From NCBI GenBank assembly GCA_002989075.1, contig PSQN01000013.1, positions 1,026,379 to 1,090,378 of the forward strand: 64,000 nucleotides of DNA, written 5' to 3'. This stretch comes from Arthonia radiata (Eukaryota > Ascomycota > Arthoniomycetes > Arthoniales > Arthoniaceae). This document shows positions 1 to 12,223 of the stretch, one piece after another. The position numbers were made by a program, and so were the translations under genes. The notes under the pieces were generated by a model. That model was not told the DNA's origin. It did no database searches and saw nothing but the letters and a program-made list of their open reading frames with translations. Numbering within the stretch: the first letter of the stretch is position 1; every line of letters starts with the position of its first letter.

Positions 1-1
1 A

Positions 2-1216
2 CAGCGCGAGGGCAAGACTCTATCCAAAGAAGACTGGACACCGTTAGTAGCACCCTGCAGCCCCAGTGACTCATCGAAAGATGTGTTAATCATTCTTCAC
101 AGAGGAGAGAAGCTCCGCCTTAAGGGTGGCCTCTCAGACGATGCTCGACCCGCTGAGCTCGTCCGCGAAAAGCCAAATGGTGAGTCGCTGACCATCGACG
201 CCGGCAAGCGAAAGCTCTCTGAAGACGATTTTGGCGACGACGCAGAGTCATCGATGGCTCGCAAGCGTAAGTGTGATCAGGGTAAGATCGACTGGCAGCA
301 GTGCCAGGAGTGCCTGAAGTGGTTCAAGCGTCCGTGTGACCTCACCAAGCATGAGAAGACTCATACTCGTCCATGGAAGTGCCCAGAGGAAGGCTGCAAG
401 TATCATGATCACGGCTGGCCGACTGAGAAAGAGCGTGATCGTCACATCAACGACCGTCACACTTCCACTCCTGCCATGTACAACTGCATCTTCGAAGGTT
501 GCTCATACTCCTCCAAGCGTGAGTCCAACTGCAAGCAGCACATGGAGAAGACGCACGGCTACAAGTATGTTCGCTCCAAGTCTCGCAAGGGTGAGCACTT
601 GACTGCCATGACCAAAGAGCAACAAGCTGCATACATCCAAGAGCACGGCTCTCCCGTCACTGCCACGTCTCCCAGCGAAGGCTCTGCTTTCCACCCAATG
701 TCAACTCCCAGCTTGACATACAACCCGTCTCCGTTCTCAGCGCCCGAGAATGACTTCTCTCCTTCTTCCGCCAACGGGCAATACACGCCAGGCGACTCCA
801 CCTTCTTCCCTCCTGTCGACGATGGAGCTGGTCCTTCCAATGCCTTCCTCGGTGTTGGTAACGGCATGCACATGGCCATGGACGACAACGACCTTTATGG
901 CTACCCCTCCCCATCTAACGTCGGCACAGACACGAGCGTGTTCTCTGAGGAAGACATCAACAAGACCCTCAACTTCAAGGACCCGACTCTCATGGGGAAT
1001 CCAGATAGCCAAGACTGCTTTATGACCGATTTCCGGCCCAACAAGGACTGGTTCAGCATGGAGGGTACTCTGCCTCGCGAAGCTTGGATGGAAGACTTCG
1101 ATGTCAGCGCTTACGGCAATCCTGAGTTTCCGACTCTGATGATGGGTGGCGGAGACAGCCAGACGCTGTTCCCTGACCTGATGCTCAACCATGGTGAGCC
1201 GTCTGGTGAGCAATAG
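2..1216 (+). CDS. C2H2 zinc-finger protein, 5' end outside window
   Basis: The frame is open from base 2 with no start codon inside the window, so at least the N-terminus is missing; 404 residues are visible. Three C2H2 fingers lie between about bases 302 and 557: a classical one starting CQEC and ending KHEKTH, a longer second finger with the motif CPEEGC, and a third with CIFEGC and KQHMEKTH. A basic patch (KRKLSEDD, ARKRKCDQG) just before the fingers could act as a nuclear localisation signal. The C-terminal half is Ser/Pro/Gly-rich and acidic, as in fungal activators. The family is a conserved fungal nuclear zinc-finger type, probably a transcription factor. It lies 3' to 3' with the PKS gene, 943 bp away, so nothing shows that it belongs to the cluster. 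Confidence 0.85.
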   Translation, partial: QREGKTLSKEDWTPLVAPCSPSDSSKDVLIILHRGEKLRLKGGLSDDARPAELVREKPNGESLTIDAGKRKLSEDDFGDDAESSMARKRKCDQGKIDWQQCQECLKWFKRPCDLTKHEKTHTRPWKCPEEGCKYHDHGWPTEKERDRHINDRHTSTPAMYNCIFEGCSYSSKRESNCKQHMEKTHGYKYVRSKSRKGEHLTAMTKEQQAAYIQEHGSPVTATSPSEGSAFHPMSTPSLTYNPSPFSAPENDFSPSSANGQYTPGDSTFFPPVDDGAGPSNAFLGVGNGMHMAMDDNDLYGYPSPSNVGTDTSVFSEEDINKTLNFKDPTLMGNPDSQDCFMTDFRPNKDWFSMEGTLPREAWMEDFDVSAYGNPEFPTLMMGGGDSQTLFPDLMLNHGEPSGEQ

Positions 1217-2159
1217 CAGATGCAAGGAAGAGCATCTGATGGAATATGAGGAACTGCGCGGACGACAAAGTGCTTGGAGGACGATGCAGGATTGAATCGG
1301 AGTATCAGGGTATCCTTATGTGGTGAGACGGAAAGCAGGCTGTTCGTCAGCGACAAATTGCCTCTTCCCCTACTCTGCTCGAGTTGGAAAGCTCGCAGGA
1401 TACATTATCATTATTAGCACCTTTGGAGGAAATGTTCACTCATCCCTATTGATACGAGTTGAACCAAGGAATTGCGGGATTGCAAATGTAAACACATATA
1501 AACAATGACGAATGAAATTCAAGGATAGCGAACAACGTTGGCTTTGATTTGATTGTGACGCGTCTGCTTGATTGCTTTTACTGCTCTTCCGGAAAAGATT
1601 AGCAACGTGGTCCGTACACGCGCACAGCATGATATAGAAAAGCATAGTTAGGGGACCGCCACATCGCATTCAGCTTGGAGAATCGGACATATTGTTCTGC
1701 CCTGTCTGCGCCCGCTACGGAGCGGCAAAAGAGCTGGTCTCTTTGGTAGTAGTCGATACCATATACGCAGTTGACACTACTAGTATTATAATCACGCCAT
1801 GCCTTCGTTCGGGCTCTGTGTCGATGTCGGTGAAGCCAAGAACGAAGCCAAGCCTTTGTCAGAAAATGCCGGACGCAGTTTAGTCTTAGTTTTTGTGTAC
1901 TAGCTTTGGAACATACTACCGGCTTGGCATGCCACGATAGTAGATACTAGCACTTGTCTTGGCACCGGACTTCGTCCAGTTCCAGCTTCATTATCGCAGC
2001 CATCTATTTTGACAATAATTTTATAGCTGGTTCCTATGACTAGCTGGCTATCCTGTGAATGAATGAATGAATCAATCAATCAACCAATTGATCTCTCTAT
2101 AAACTTATCGCCAATCGTCTATCAAATCTATATTGCCATAAAACTATCCTCGATGTGTT
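1217..2159. other. Convergent 3' intergenic region
   Basis: This AT-richer stretch lies between the stop codons of the zinc-finger gene and the PKS gene. Open frames here are short and show no coding character. The only structure seen is a small (GAAT)n/(CAAT)n microsatellite near 2057-2083. Confidence 0.6.
2057..2083. repeat. GAAT/CAAT tetranucleotide microsatellite
   Basis: Four GAAT units run directly into about two and a half CAAT units in the noncoding gap just beyond the PKS stop codon. Confidence 0.7.
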
Positions 2160-2808
2160 TCACGCCGCTGTGCTCATCAGCTTCTCCAAAATCCCCTCTC
2201 CCAGCGCCGTCAAACTCTTCGCATTCGTAATCTGCAACGTCGTCATCTCCGCCCCGAGCTCGAGACCACACCAGTTCCGAAACTCGACCGCCGCCAGCGA
2301 GTCCAGGCCATACGACGACAGCGGCTTGGCCGGCTCCATGGGCTCCCCCAGCGCCAGGATGCGCGTGAACTGCTTGTTCACCAGGCCGACGCAGGCTGCC
2401 AATAACGCGGACGCGTCGCCCCCCGCCTTGCGCAGCAGGTGGAACGCCTGCAGCTCTTTGTCGTTCTTGTCGCCGCCTGCAGCTCTGCCGCTGGCACCTC
2501 CAGCGTCGCTGCCAGTCACCAGGCCGGCGAAGCGGGCGTCGCGCAGGAGCGGCGAGCCCACGTGCGCGGGCACGGGGATGCCGGTGATGAGCTGGGCGGA
2601 GGACGCGGGATTGAAGTGATGGCTCTGCTGCAGGATCGAGAGGCGCAGGATCTTGTGGAGCTGCGCCTCGTTGATGCCGCCGCTCCAGAGGGAGTTGTCG
2701 AGACGGGCGGCCAGGGCGGCGCGTTCGGCGATGTAGCCGACGTCTTCGATGACGCCGAGGTCGACCGTGTTGGAGGGCAGGCCCAGCACGTGCCGGTACG
2801 ACGAGAAG

Positions 2809-2846
<38 letters not shown>

Positions 2847-5800
2847 CGACATCTGGCCGATGACGCCGGAGATGGACGAGAGCAGCGTGAAGAAGTCGAG
2901 CGGCACGCCGGACGACTGCGCGGAATGGTGCAGGTTCCACGTCCCAGCGACTTTGCAGGCGGCGGTGGTGTGGAAGTCGGAGGCGGACATGCCGCTGAAG
3001 ACGCGGTCCCGCAGCACCATGGAGCCGTTGATGATGCCGCGGATGGGAACCGGCGACTTGGAGAAGGCGAGGTCCACGTCGGCTGAGGACGCGACATCGC
3101 CGGATACGCCGTAGACTTTGCCGCCCAGGGACTCGATGCTGTGGACGACGCCTTGCGAGCGTTCGTCGTCGATACCGCTGCGCGACATGATGACGATGTG
3201 GCGGGCGCCGCAACGTGCCATGTAGATGGCGAGACTGCCGCAGAGTCCCTTGAGACCTCCAACGATAAGGTAGGCGCTGTCCTCGCGGAAAGCGAGCTTA
3301 GCTTGCGCGGAACGGACCTATCATTGCGGTCGGGTCAGCGGTTTGCCTCATGCAAGATGAATGCCGCAGCTGTTCGCATTGAAGCCACTTACCGGAACTT
3401 CAAAGTCCTCTTCAGCGCCACTCGAAATGACGATTTTGCCCGAGTGCGCACCGCCACGCATGTAACGGAATGCACCCTGAATATCCTCGAATGGAAAGAT
3501 GGTCATAGGCTCGATGGGCTTGATCAAGCCAGCCTTGACCAGCTCCATCATGTCGTGAATGAGCCTGTTCAAACCAACGATCAGCTTGTGAACCGTTCAA
3601 ATGGAGTAACTCCAGATGACAAAAGACTCACCTTCCAACCAGGGGGTCATCGATACTCTTATGAGACATGTCGATGGCTCGGAACGAGGCGTTGCGATTG
3701 AACGGGTCCATCGGCAGATTATTGCGATCGAGAATGTCCTTTTTCCCAATCTCGATCATGTTACCGCGGTCCGCAATGATACGCCAGGATTCTTCCAACA
3801 TGGCTCCCGTCAGCGAGTTCAGAATCACGTCGACACCTCGCCCTTGCGTCAACTCCATGATCGCAGCGGCGAAGTCGGTGTTGCGCGACGAGAACATGTG
3901 GTCCTCAGCGATGCCGAATGTCTTTTGCAGATAGTCGCGCTTGTCTTGGGTTCCGACCGTGGCAAAGATCTGCAGGAGACCTGGTCAGTCGGGCTGCTCC
4001 TGTTCAATGTCGAAGGAAGAGTGGAGAAAATGATAGACTTACCTCTGCCCCACGGGACCGCGCAAGCTGAATCGCCGCAAGACCAACGCCGCCGCAGGCG
4101 GAGTGGATAAGCACCGTTTGACCTTTGCTCAAATTGGAAAGGTGGAAGAGGCCGTAGATTGAAACGAGATATACACAGGTTAGAGTCGACGCTTGCTATA
4201 CGGAGAAACAAACTTGTCAGTCGTCTGCCATTAGGAGCCAAGAAATCATTATATATGGAGCTTACCTCGAAAGTCATGTCGTCTGGGATCGGGTAGACGC
4301 CTTCCTTGGCCACTTGCACGCGATTGGCAAAGCTGCCTTTTTTATGGACGAGGACGCGGTCGCCGACCTTGACGTGTGTGATGCGCGGACCGATGCGACG
4401 GACGACTCCGGCACCCTCCAGACCAAGTAGATGGTGGTTTTCAGGCACGATACCCATGGCCACGGCAACGTCCTGAATCAGTGTCAGCAACCAAGGCACG
4501 CTTTGAGAAGGAGAGAGAGGAGGAGAAGTGAGAGAGCTGAACATACCTTGAAGTTCAAACCTGCAGCATAAAGCTCAATCTCGACGAACTCAGGTCCAAG
4601 AATCGGGAGCTCTTTGTTTGACACCTCAGTGTACGCCAGAGCTTCGAGGCTGCCCAGGCGCTGCGCTTGCAAGCGGATGCAGGTGTCAGAGCCATGAAAC
4701 TTGCGTTGTGTCAAGGCAACCCCTTCGGCGAATTCTCTCTCTGCCTGATTGAGAGCGTTGTCAACCAGGATGCGACTTGTGTGAAGAACACCGCCTCGCT
4801 CCACAAGTTCCGACTCTTGCAGCTCCTTGGGTGCGGGCAGAAGCGCGGTGTTGAGACCTGTGACAATGGCGTTGATGGTGTACCTGCTGCTGGCACTGGA
4901 CTCCACATCGACGGTCATGAGACGAAGCATGGGGTCTTCCGCTCGAAGTGAGCGTGCGAGGCCATGGATGAGGGCACCAGATGGGTTCTTGCCGTCCATT
5001 TGACCACCTTGAGTGACCCAGACGATTCGCCTTCCAGCAGCAATGAGTTCCTGCAATATCAGCCACTGCTGCTCGCTGACCGATGACAGGACGGGTTGGA
5101 AAAGCTCATCGACGACGAGGATCACAGCATCAGGTGCAGCATGCGATACCGACGCGCCCTCGTCGACTTGCCAGCCGCCTTCACGAAGCTTGTCCAGAAC
5201 TTCCGCACTCTTCTTGCTCAGATCTGCAAAGTGCAAGACGAATGCGGACTTGTCATGAACGCCGTTGGTGTATACTTTTTCATGTGAGCGGAACACGATT
5301 GCGTCAGCAATGGCTCCATCTTTTACGGCGGTGAGGGGCACGCGGAGGCTGGTGCGGAACTCGCTGTCCGTGGTCATGGGCATGATCGTTTGTTGTGCCT
5401 CGGTAGCGTTGGCGTGGCGGATCAGGAGAAGGTCGCCACCCTGCTTTAGCAGCTTTTTGGCATTCGTAACACATACGGCCTGAGCCCCAGATCCATCCGG
5501 TACGTGCAGGATGACCAGGTCCGCCGCGGGCCTGGTACCCGCTTCGAACTCTGGCTTGGCGATGTCTGTCAGCTCGAACTCGGCCGTGCTGTCCAGGGTG
5601 CTACCACTTTCCTGCACTGAAAGTAGCGAAGGAGCGTCGTTGGTACCGAAAAAGTAGCCTTGGCAGGACTTCCTGGTTGAAGAAGACCAAGACCGTTCTC
5701 GCAGCCATGAGCTGGATGCGCCCTCGATGGGCCCAGCCATGATCTCGGATACCAACAGTGTTGGGTTGCTATGTGAGATTAGATCCAGCACCGTATCGAT

Positions 5801-8800
5801 CTCGCTGGAGCTGCTGGACGACGCGGCCTCGGCCTCCACAGACTTCTCCAGCCCCGCCTGGGTCAAGGAGCGAAAGTCCGGCTTCCACTGGGTACGTGTG
5901 TAGGTGTGCTCGGTACCGAACTCTGCACGCGTGTCAAGCTTGTGGTAGCGAAGTCCACTCATCTGCAACAAGCCATCGCCGCTGGATGAGTCGAACACTT
6001 GCACGTTGGAGAAGTAGCTTTTCGCTTCGTGCGGGAGGCCGACACCGATGTAGTGGGACGTGCTTTGAATCATGCACTCTTTCGCGGGAGCAGTCTGCCT
6101 GCAGATGATCAAGTCGTCCAGCTGAGCAGGCACCAAGACGTCATTGATGGCGCTGCGGTGGCCAGCCCAGAGCGCAGGGGTGCCAGCCTGGAAACAACCA
6201 TCGATACTGGTCGGATGCATCACGTACGGAGACTGCTGCTCCTTGGACGGAGGCTCAGCCATATCGATGGTTGCGCGGCTGCTCCGCTTGCCCGCCACGG
6301 ATTCGATCGCTTTCAGAGGTTGGAAGCACGGACCGAAGCTGAAACCCACTTCGGACAGCGCTTTGTACCACAGCGTCGCCGGCAAGGAGTTCTTCAGAGG
6401 TCGGAGCTGCTCGGAAGAGGCACGCGGCAAATGCTTGTCATCCGCTTGGATCCGCCCACTGCAGTGGTCCTGCACGACATCGTCGGTCTTTGATGAGACT
6501 TTAAACTCATACCACACGTCTTTGGCACCGCGCAGTGGCGTCAGGGACAGCATGATCTTGTGATCAGTATTCTCCGAGAGAACCATCGCCCGGTCGAATC
6601 GGAGATTGCGGAGGTGGAATCGGGTCGGAGCGGACGAGATGAACGGTTCCGCGGTCGCGGTGGCTTGTTTGACCTGCGACATGGCTTCCATCGCCATGGC
6701 GACATACCCAGCCGCGGGGAACAAGACCTCGCTACCCATCTTGTGGTCCTTCAGCCAAGGCATTTGTTCACTGTTCAGTTGCTTTTTGAAGGACGGCTCC
6801 GTCCAGGGGCTCCCAAGGACTTTACTGCCGAGCAAATCATGAAAGTGGAACTTCCTGTACCGCCAATCTTTGCTGGCATCGCTTTCGTGCCAGTACTTTG
6901 TGCTGTGATTCCAGGCGTAATTGGGCAGGTCCACGATGATTTTTGGCTTTTCGGACACCTCGCCGTTCGCGTTGACAGCGGCAATGTCGATCGACCCTCC
7001 GGCGATGAACAGCTGACCTGCAGCGGTGAACAGTGGCGTGACGGCCGTGAAGCTATCGCTTGAGCGTGCAAGAGTTGGGAAATACTGCGCCTGGGCAGAC
7101 TTGGAGGTCAGTGTCTTCTTGACTTGTGAGACGGGGCCGGCGAGAGCGCCGCTGGGGCCGAGTTCCAGCAGGACATTTGGCGCGTTCTCTTGTTGCAGCA
7201 TGGCAGTCAAGGCATCGTTAAATTGGACCGGATGGACCATGTTGCTGGTCCAGTACGCTGCGTCCGCTGGCTGGTCCAAAGCTGATCCTGTCACGGAGGA
7301 GTACATGGTGACTTCGGATTTACCGTTCAGAGGTTGACCACACTTGGTGAGTAGCAGATCATGATAGCGCTGTCCGGCCTCGGCCATGTAGCGTGAGTGG
7401 TAGGCCATGTCCACGAGCAGGAGCCGGGCGAAATGGCCGTCAGCCTGGAGCTTCTCACGGATCTTCATCAGCTCTGTTTCGGTACCTGACAATGTAACGC
7501 TGCTAGGGCTGTTGTAACAAGCGATCTCTACCTGCCCTTGAGCATCCTGCAAGTAGCGGGTAACGTCGTCGGCACCCAATCCAGCAGCCAGCATGCCCAA
7601 TTTCACACTCGTAGACTCATCAGCTTTGATAGCAGCGCCACGAAAGTACGCGATTTTGATAGCATCCTCGACATCGAGGAGACCTGCAGCGTAGGCTGCG
7701 GCGATCTCGCCAGAAGAGTGGCCGACGACACTCGAGAACTGCACGTTCCACTGCTTCAAGATCTCGAGCAGGACGATCTGCACGGCGGTCACCAGCGGCT
7801 GCGAGAACTCAGGCTTCCTCAAGTGGCTCGCCTCACGCGGCTGCGTGAGCTCCTCGTAGATGGTCCACTTGGGCGGGATCTTCAAACTTTGCAGTGCCGC
7901 GTCTAGTGTTCTGACGGTAGAGGCGGCTGACGCGAAGTTCTCCAGCAGCGCCTTGCCCATCTGCGGCCACTGTGCGCCCTGACCCGTAAAAACAAGTCCG
8001 ATATTGACAGGGTCCGCCAGTGGCTTTCCCATAGCAAAGGATGACTCTGGCAATGACAGCTTCTGCGTCACAGCGAATGCACGCTGGAAGTGCCGCGTGC
8101 GGCGTTCAGAGAGCGTGTAGCACAGGTCGTCAATGTCTATCGATGTGCGCGGATCCAGGAGATGCTTGTCTAGGTTTTCGATCTGTTTCCGCAGCGCGGA
8201 GTCGTCGTTGGCGGACACGACGACAAGATGCGGTCGAAAGCTATCCTCGTCGTCGTCATCGAAGATGCTCTTGGAGGATACGCTCTTCTTAAAGGATGTG
8301 GTGTGGCGGGCTTGAGAGGGAAGCAAGGCGCTGGACGGCTCATCAACAATCACATGTACGTTCGAACCGCCGTATCCGAATGAGTTACAGCTCACGCGTC
8401 GGAAAGCGAGATTTTTGGGATACGGAATGCTAGTGCGAGTGGCGCGAATCTTGAGCTTCTCGAAGTGAACTAAGATGAGATTAGCATGTCGGCTTGACGA
8501 GCAATCAGATTGTAAAGCATGCTCATAGCTTACTGGCTGGGTTTGGGGTGAGAAAGGTGGGATTTCCAGGAATGACGCCGGTTTCTAGAATCAGAATCGA
8601 CTTTAGAAGGCCAGAAAGGCCTGCAGCAGGCTCCGAATGGCCAATATTGCTCTTTATAGACCCAATGACGAGGGGATGGTTAGCATCGCGCGTGGGAGCG
8701 AACACAGAGGAGACCCCGTTTGTTTCGAGGGGATCACCAGCGGCAGTGCCAGTGCCGTGGCACTCCAGATACCCAGTTTGGTTAAAATCGGTTATGCCTG

Positions 8801-10071
8801 CGTTCTCATAAGCTTGTCTCGTGGCCGCTGCTTGCGCTTCGAGGCTGGGACTGGCTATGCCCGCTGTCCATCCGTCGCTGTTAGTTGCCGAGCCGCGAAC
8901 GATTGCCCGAATGGGGTCGCCATTGGCCACAGCATCAGAGAGACGCTTCAAGACGACGCAGTTCACAGCTTCGCCTTTGACGTAGCCGTCGGCCTTGATG
9001 TCGAAGGTGTGGCATTTGCCGGACAAGGTGTTCGCGCCCTTCATAGCGCTGTAGTCCATATTGTGGTCGGGGTTGAGGTAGAGATTGCAGCCAGCGACGA
9101 TGGCGCCCGACGCTTCCCCCGTCTGAAGATACCTGCAGGCGACGTCTAAGCCGACCAAACTACCGGAGCAGCCGGTGTCGATGGTCATGCTGTTGCCACG
9201 TCAATCAGCTGCGTGCTCTATGTGCTGGGGCTAAGAGAGTTGGCGAGGGTATCTTGCTCACCTAGGCCCCTTGAGGTTGAGAAAGTGACTGACACGGTTG
9301 CTCAGCATGGCACGGCCGGCGCCGATGGTAACAGATGGCACACGCTCCTCAGGGTCTCGTGCTTGTATGTTTTCCCAATCTATCGTGTGCATCAGTAATT
9401 AGTCATTGAATGTGCTATACGAAGAGGGGAGCATAAATAAGAGAGCGGCAGACCGAGTCTGTTGTACGCATAAACGAAGACAAAAGGAGAGGACAGGAAT
9501 AGGACTGACCGCCAGCGTAGGACCCCACCAAGCACGCATATTTCGAGTCAGCCAAGCTCTCCAGCGTCAAACCCGCGTTCTCCAAACACTCGTAGACGAT
9601 CTCGAGCGTCTGACGGATCTGCGGATCCATAGCCGTGGCCTCTACCCTCGACAACCCAAAGAAAGGGGCGTCAATGTCTCGAATGTCGACGTTCTCCAAG
9701 AACATGCCACCGGGGGAGCGCATTGTTCTTGGTTTCGAAGAGCCATCGTAGTGTTTCGTGATGTCGAAGCGAGTTGGCGGAGATTTGGTGTCGGCGCAAC
9801 CACCGCGCTCTAGGAAGTCCCATAGGGCCTTCGGCGTGTTGCTGTCACCGGGTAGACGACAGGACATACCGACTACGGCAACGGGCTCCTGCTTGAATGA
9901 CTTGGGGTGATGGGTATGTGACGCGCCGTTCGTGGTGGCTCCGTTGGTGCCATTGGTGCCATTCATCACGGTGCTATCCATGGTATGAGTGGACGTCACG
10001 CCATTAGCTGAAGTGCCATTGGATGTTGTGCCATTCTGCTGTTCGGGGCGGTAGTGAGTCGGGACCGCCAT
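2160..10071 (-). CDS. Highly reducing type I polyketide synthase (KS-AT-DH-ER-KR-ACP)
   Basis: Nine exons (10071-9510, 9379-9262, 9189-8534, 8469-4553, 4472-4266, 4195-4043, 3969-3632, 3564-3393, 3317-2160) join to 2426 residues. KS: active-site DTGCSGSL (Cys about 234), ECHGTGT (His about 371) and SNIGHSE (His about 411). AT: GHSSGE near 697. [13 protein letters not shown] near 1021 with the partner Asp of IDGCFQ near 1202. [17 protein letters not shown] near 1860. KR: a glycine-rich [10 protein letters not shown] and catalytic Tyr of [10 protein letters not shown] near 2202. [14 protein letters not shown] with its phosphopantetheine Ser near 2381. About 400 residues between DH and ER lack a methyltransferase glycine motif, so no C-methylation is expected. 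There is no thioesterase, so release should be in trans. The N-terminus has an Asn/Gly/Thr-rich leader. It should build a reduced, probably unbranched polyketide chain. It is divergent from the hydrolase at 10835. Confidence 0.95.
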
Positions 10072-10301
10072 CGTGGTGTTTTAATGTTCGTAAAAAAAGA
10101 ACGCACTACACCAAACACACACAACTGACTCTAAAAGAGTCTGGGGAACGAGCACTCGAGCAGCCTTCGAACATTAAATGACAATGCAATGGCCGAGTGT
10201 ACTTGGTCCCCGAAGCTTCCATACAAGGTTCGTGGGTTTCAGCTGACAGTGAGCACAGCAAAGTGTATCCTCAATATCGAGATGTATGGTGATTAGTGCT
10301 G

Positions 10302-10310
10302 ATCACGTAA
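10302..10310 (-). promoter_or_regulatory. Candidate bZIP site TTACGTGAT
   Basis: On the minus strand the sequence reads TTACGTGAT, 231 bp upstream of the PKS start codon. It is the mirror partner of the identical 9-mer at 10352. Confidence 0.4.
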
Positions 10311-10351
10311 CGCTCCCTCATCTGCTCACGTCACTCAAAATCGTGACCGCT

Positions 10352-10360
10352 TTACGTGAT
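10352..10360 (+). promoter_or_regulatory. Candidate bZIP site TTACGTGAT
   Basis: An identical 9-mer to the one at 10302, in opposite orientation and 50 bp away, in the divergent PKS/hydrolase promoter. Confidence 0.4.
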
Positions 10361-10729
10361 AGACTATTAGCCTTATCATCGCGAGTGTTGTACGTGACGT
10401 GTTGCCTGTACTTGAGCGCTTTCGTCGGCTTCGCAATGGTTTGGGAGCGAGGACGACACGAAATCGCCTTCGCATATCAGCTCTCCGCCGATAAGACTTC
10501 GGAGTCTGCCCAAAGCGAAAGCAACACGAGAACGCGCATTAGTTTTGTTGCAATAACGGACGTTCAACGATTCAGTTTCCAAAGCACCGTCGAACACTTA
10601 CCACTCGGTTCTTTGGAGATAAGGCCCATGTTTAGGCCCCCTTGATACGACAAGCTCACGACGTAACACATCATAGAACAAAGATTGTCAGAGGCTACAG
10701 CAGGACCTGAGCGGCTTCTTCCCTGACCA

Positions 10730-10738
10730 TTCACGTGA
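10730..10738 (+). promoter_or_regulatory. Palindromic TCACGTGA element
   Basis: TTCACGTGAG lies about 97 bp upstream of the hydrolase start codon. It has the same ACGTGA core as the other cluster sites but with a full CACGTG palindrome, so a bHLH factor is an alternative reader. Confidence 0.35.
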
Positions 10739-10834
10739 GAAAACCATCCCGCAAAACTAGAGATCCCGTGGAACTTCCGAGACCCGAAGATTTGTTTTCT
10801 TGCGACAAAGGGCCAGAGACGAGGATTGCTCATC

Positions 10835-11805
10835 ATGCCGTTCGTCACCGTCGACATCCCGACCATCGATGGCATCAAACTCAAAGGCAACCTCTACGCC
10901 GCCGCCTCATACGGTCCCGCCATCATTCTCACCCCAGGGGTAAGAAACGACACATGACCTACCTCTAGCCTCGAAATATCGCCCGCCGAGAGCTCCAGGC
11001 TAACAACCGATAGTTCAACTGCGTCAAAGAAATGTTCGTACCCGACGTAGCCGCCTACTTTCAATTCAAGAACTTCACCGCGCTCACCTACGACCCACGG
11101 AACACGGGCCTGAGCGGTGGCACACCTCGCGGGAACATCGACCCCGTCAAACAGGTCGAGGACTACTCCGACGCCCTCACCTTCCTGCTCAAGCAGCCCA
11201 CTGTCGATCCCCAGCGGATCGCCTTCTGGGGTTTCTCGTTCGCCGGCGCCGTCACGCTCTGCGCCGCAGCCGCGGACAAGCGCGCGAAAGCCGTCGTCGC
11301 GGTCTGCCCGCTCACGCGCTTCGAGTACACCCCCGAGCTCCTCCCAAAGGTCCTCGCGAAAAGCATGAAGGACCGCGAGTCCCAGCTGAGCGGAAACCCG
11401 CCCTTCACCTTTCCCATGCTCGACGAGCGCGGGGAGAACGCCGCCGGCTTCGGTATCGGCGTGGAGAAGGACAACTACAACCTGCTGGTGAACGCGAAAA
11501 GGGACATTGCGCCGTCGTTCGAGCTGGACACGACTGTGCAGACATACTATAAGTTGTTCATGTGGCAGCCGTTCGGGCTGTGGCGGCATGTGAGTCCGAC
11601 GCCGTTGTTGATGGTGGTCCCGGGAGACGACGTGGTCTCGCCGGCCGAGGCGCAGATCGCGCGATTCCATGAGATGAGCGAGCCAAAGAGACTGCATGTG
11701 GAGGAGGGAAAGGGACATATGGATGTGTTGAGTGGTGAGACTTTCCCCAAGCTCATGGATCTGCAGATTGGCTTCCTGCGCGAAAAGCTAGGGCTAGCGA
11801 ACTAG
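10835..11805 (+). CDS. Alpha/beta-hydrolase, possible trans-acting polyketide hydrolase/transferase
   Basis: Two exons (10835-10939 and 11014-11805) give 298 residues. The fold signs are an oxyanion-loop region, the nucleophile elbow WGFSFAG, the acid of PGDDVVSP and a C-terminal histidine in GKGHMDV, so the Ser-Asp-His triad is complete. It resembles the dienelactone-hydrolase/YcjY-like group that often accompanies thioesterase-less fungal PKS genes; the fumagillin polyketide transferase belongs to this broad group. The neighbouring PKS has no release domain and shares its promoter with this gene, so off-loading or transfer of the polyketide is a reasonable inference. A stand-alone esterase role cannot be excluded. 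Confidence 0.85.
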
Positions 11806-12223
11806 AGGAGCGAAAGCCCGTGTGTTGGTGCGTTGCTGTACGTAAAGAAAACGATGCAATGACGAATGTGAGTGTGCTTTTCAGATTGAGATGGAGAGGT
11901 AAACAAGGCCAAGTAGTCCTCCTACATCTGCAGAGCAACCGGTGATACAAAGCCTGGTCAAGTGCGCTTTTGCGGGATAAAGGAGAAGAAGAGAACGAAA
12001 CGGGTGCATTTTTGCATGTCTGGAACCACGATCTTTGTGCTGCAGACGCGCCTTTCTTGAAATGCGTTTCTGCATATCTAATGAGGTATTTTTGCACACC
12101 ACAGCTACGGCCTCCAACCCCGCTATTTTTGGGCTGGGTATCAAGTTTGACGGTGATCATATCCGATCGGTCGATCATGAACAGCTCATACTCTTTCTAA
12201 AGAGCGGAAACGCCATGACGAGA
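11806..12223. other. Convergent 3' gap, no gene seen
   Basis: This lies between the hydrolase and dehydrogenase stop codons. Only short, noncoding-looking open frames occur on both strands. Confidence 0.6.

Larger units (their letters stand above)
10072..10834. promoter_or_regulatory. Shared divergent promoter of the PKS and the alpha/beta-hydrolase
   Basis: This 763-bp gap separates the two start codons. It holds an inverted pair of the same 9-mer (10302-10310 and 10352-10360), an ACGTGACG site at 10392-10399, CTCACGTCAC at 10325-10334 and a palindromic TCACGTGA near the hydrolase start. Such clustered ACGT cores are typical of bZIP targets. That they control both genes is inference. Confidence 0.55.

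Noticed and set aside
2128-3213. 361-codon open frame rich in Arg/His, opposite frame within the PKS KR/ACP exon
   Set aside because: It is a shadow of GC-rich PKS coding sequence; the other minus frame carries the KR and ACP motifs.
5758-6493. Several plus-strand frames of 100-165 codons inside the PKS
   Set aside because: They lie opposite the DH region of the PKS and have no splice or domain support.
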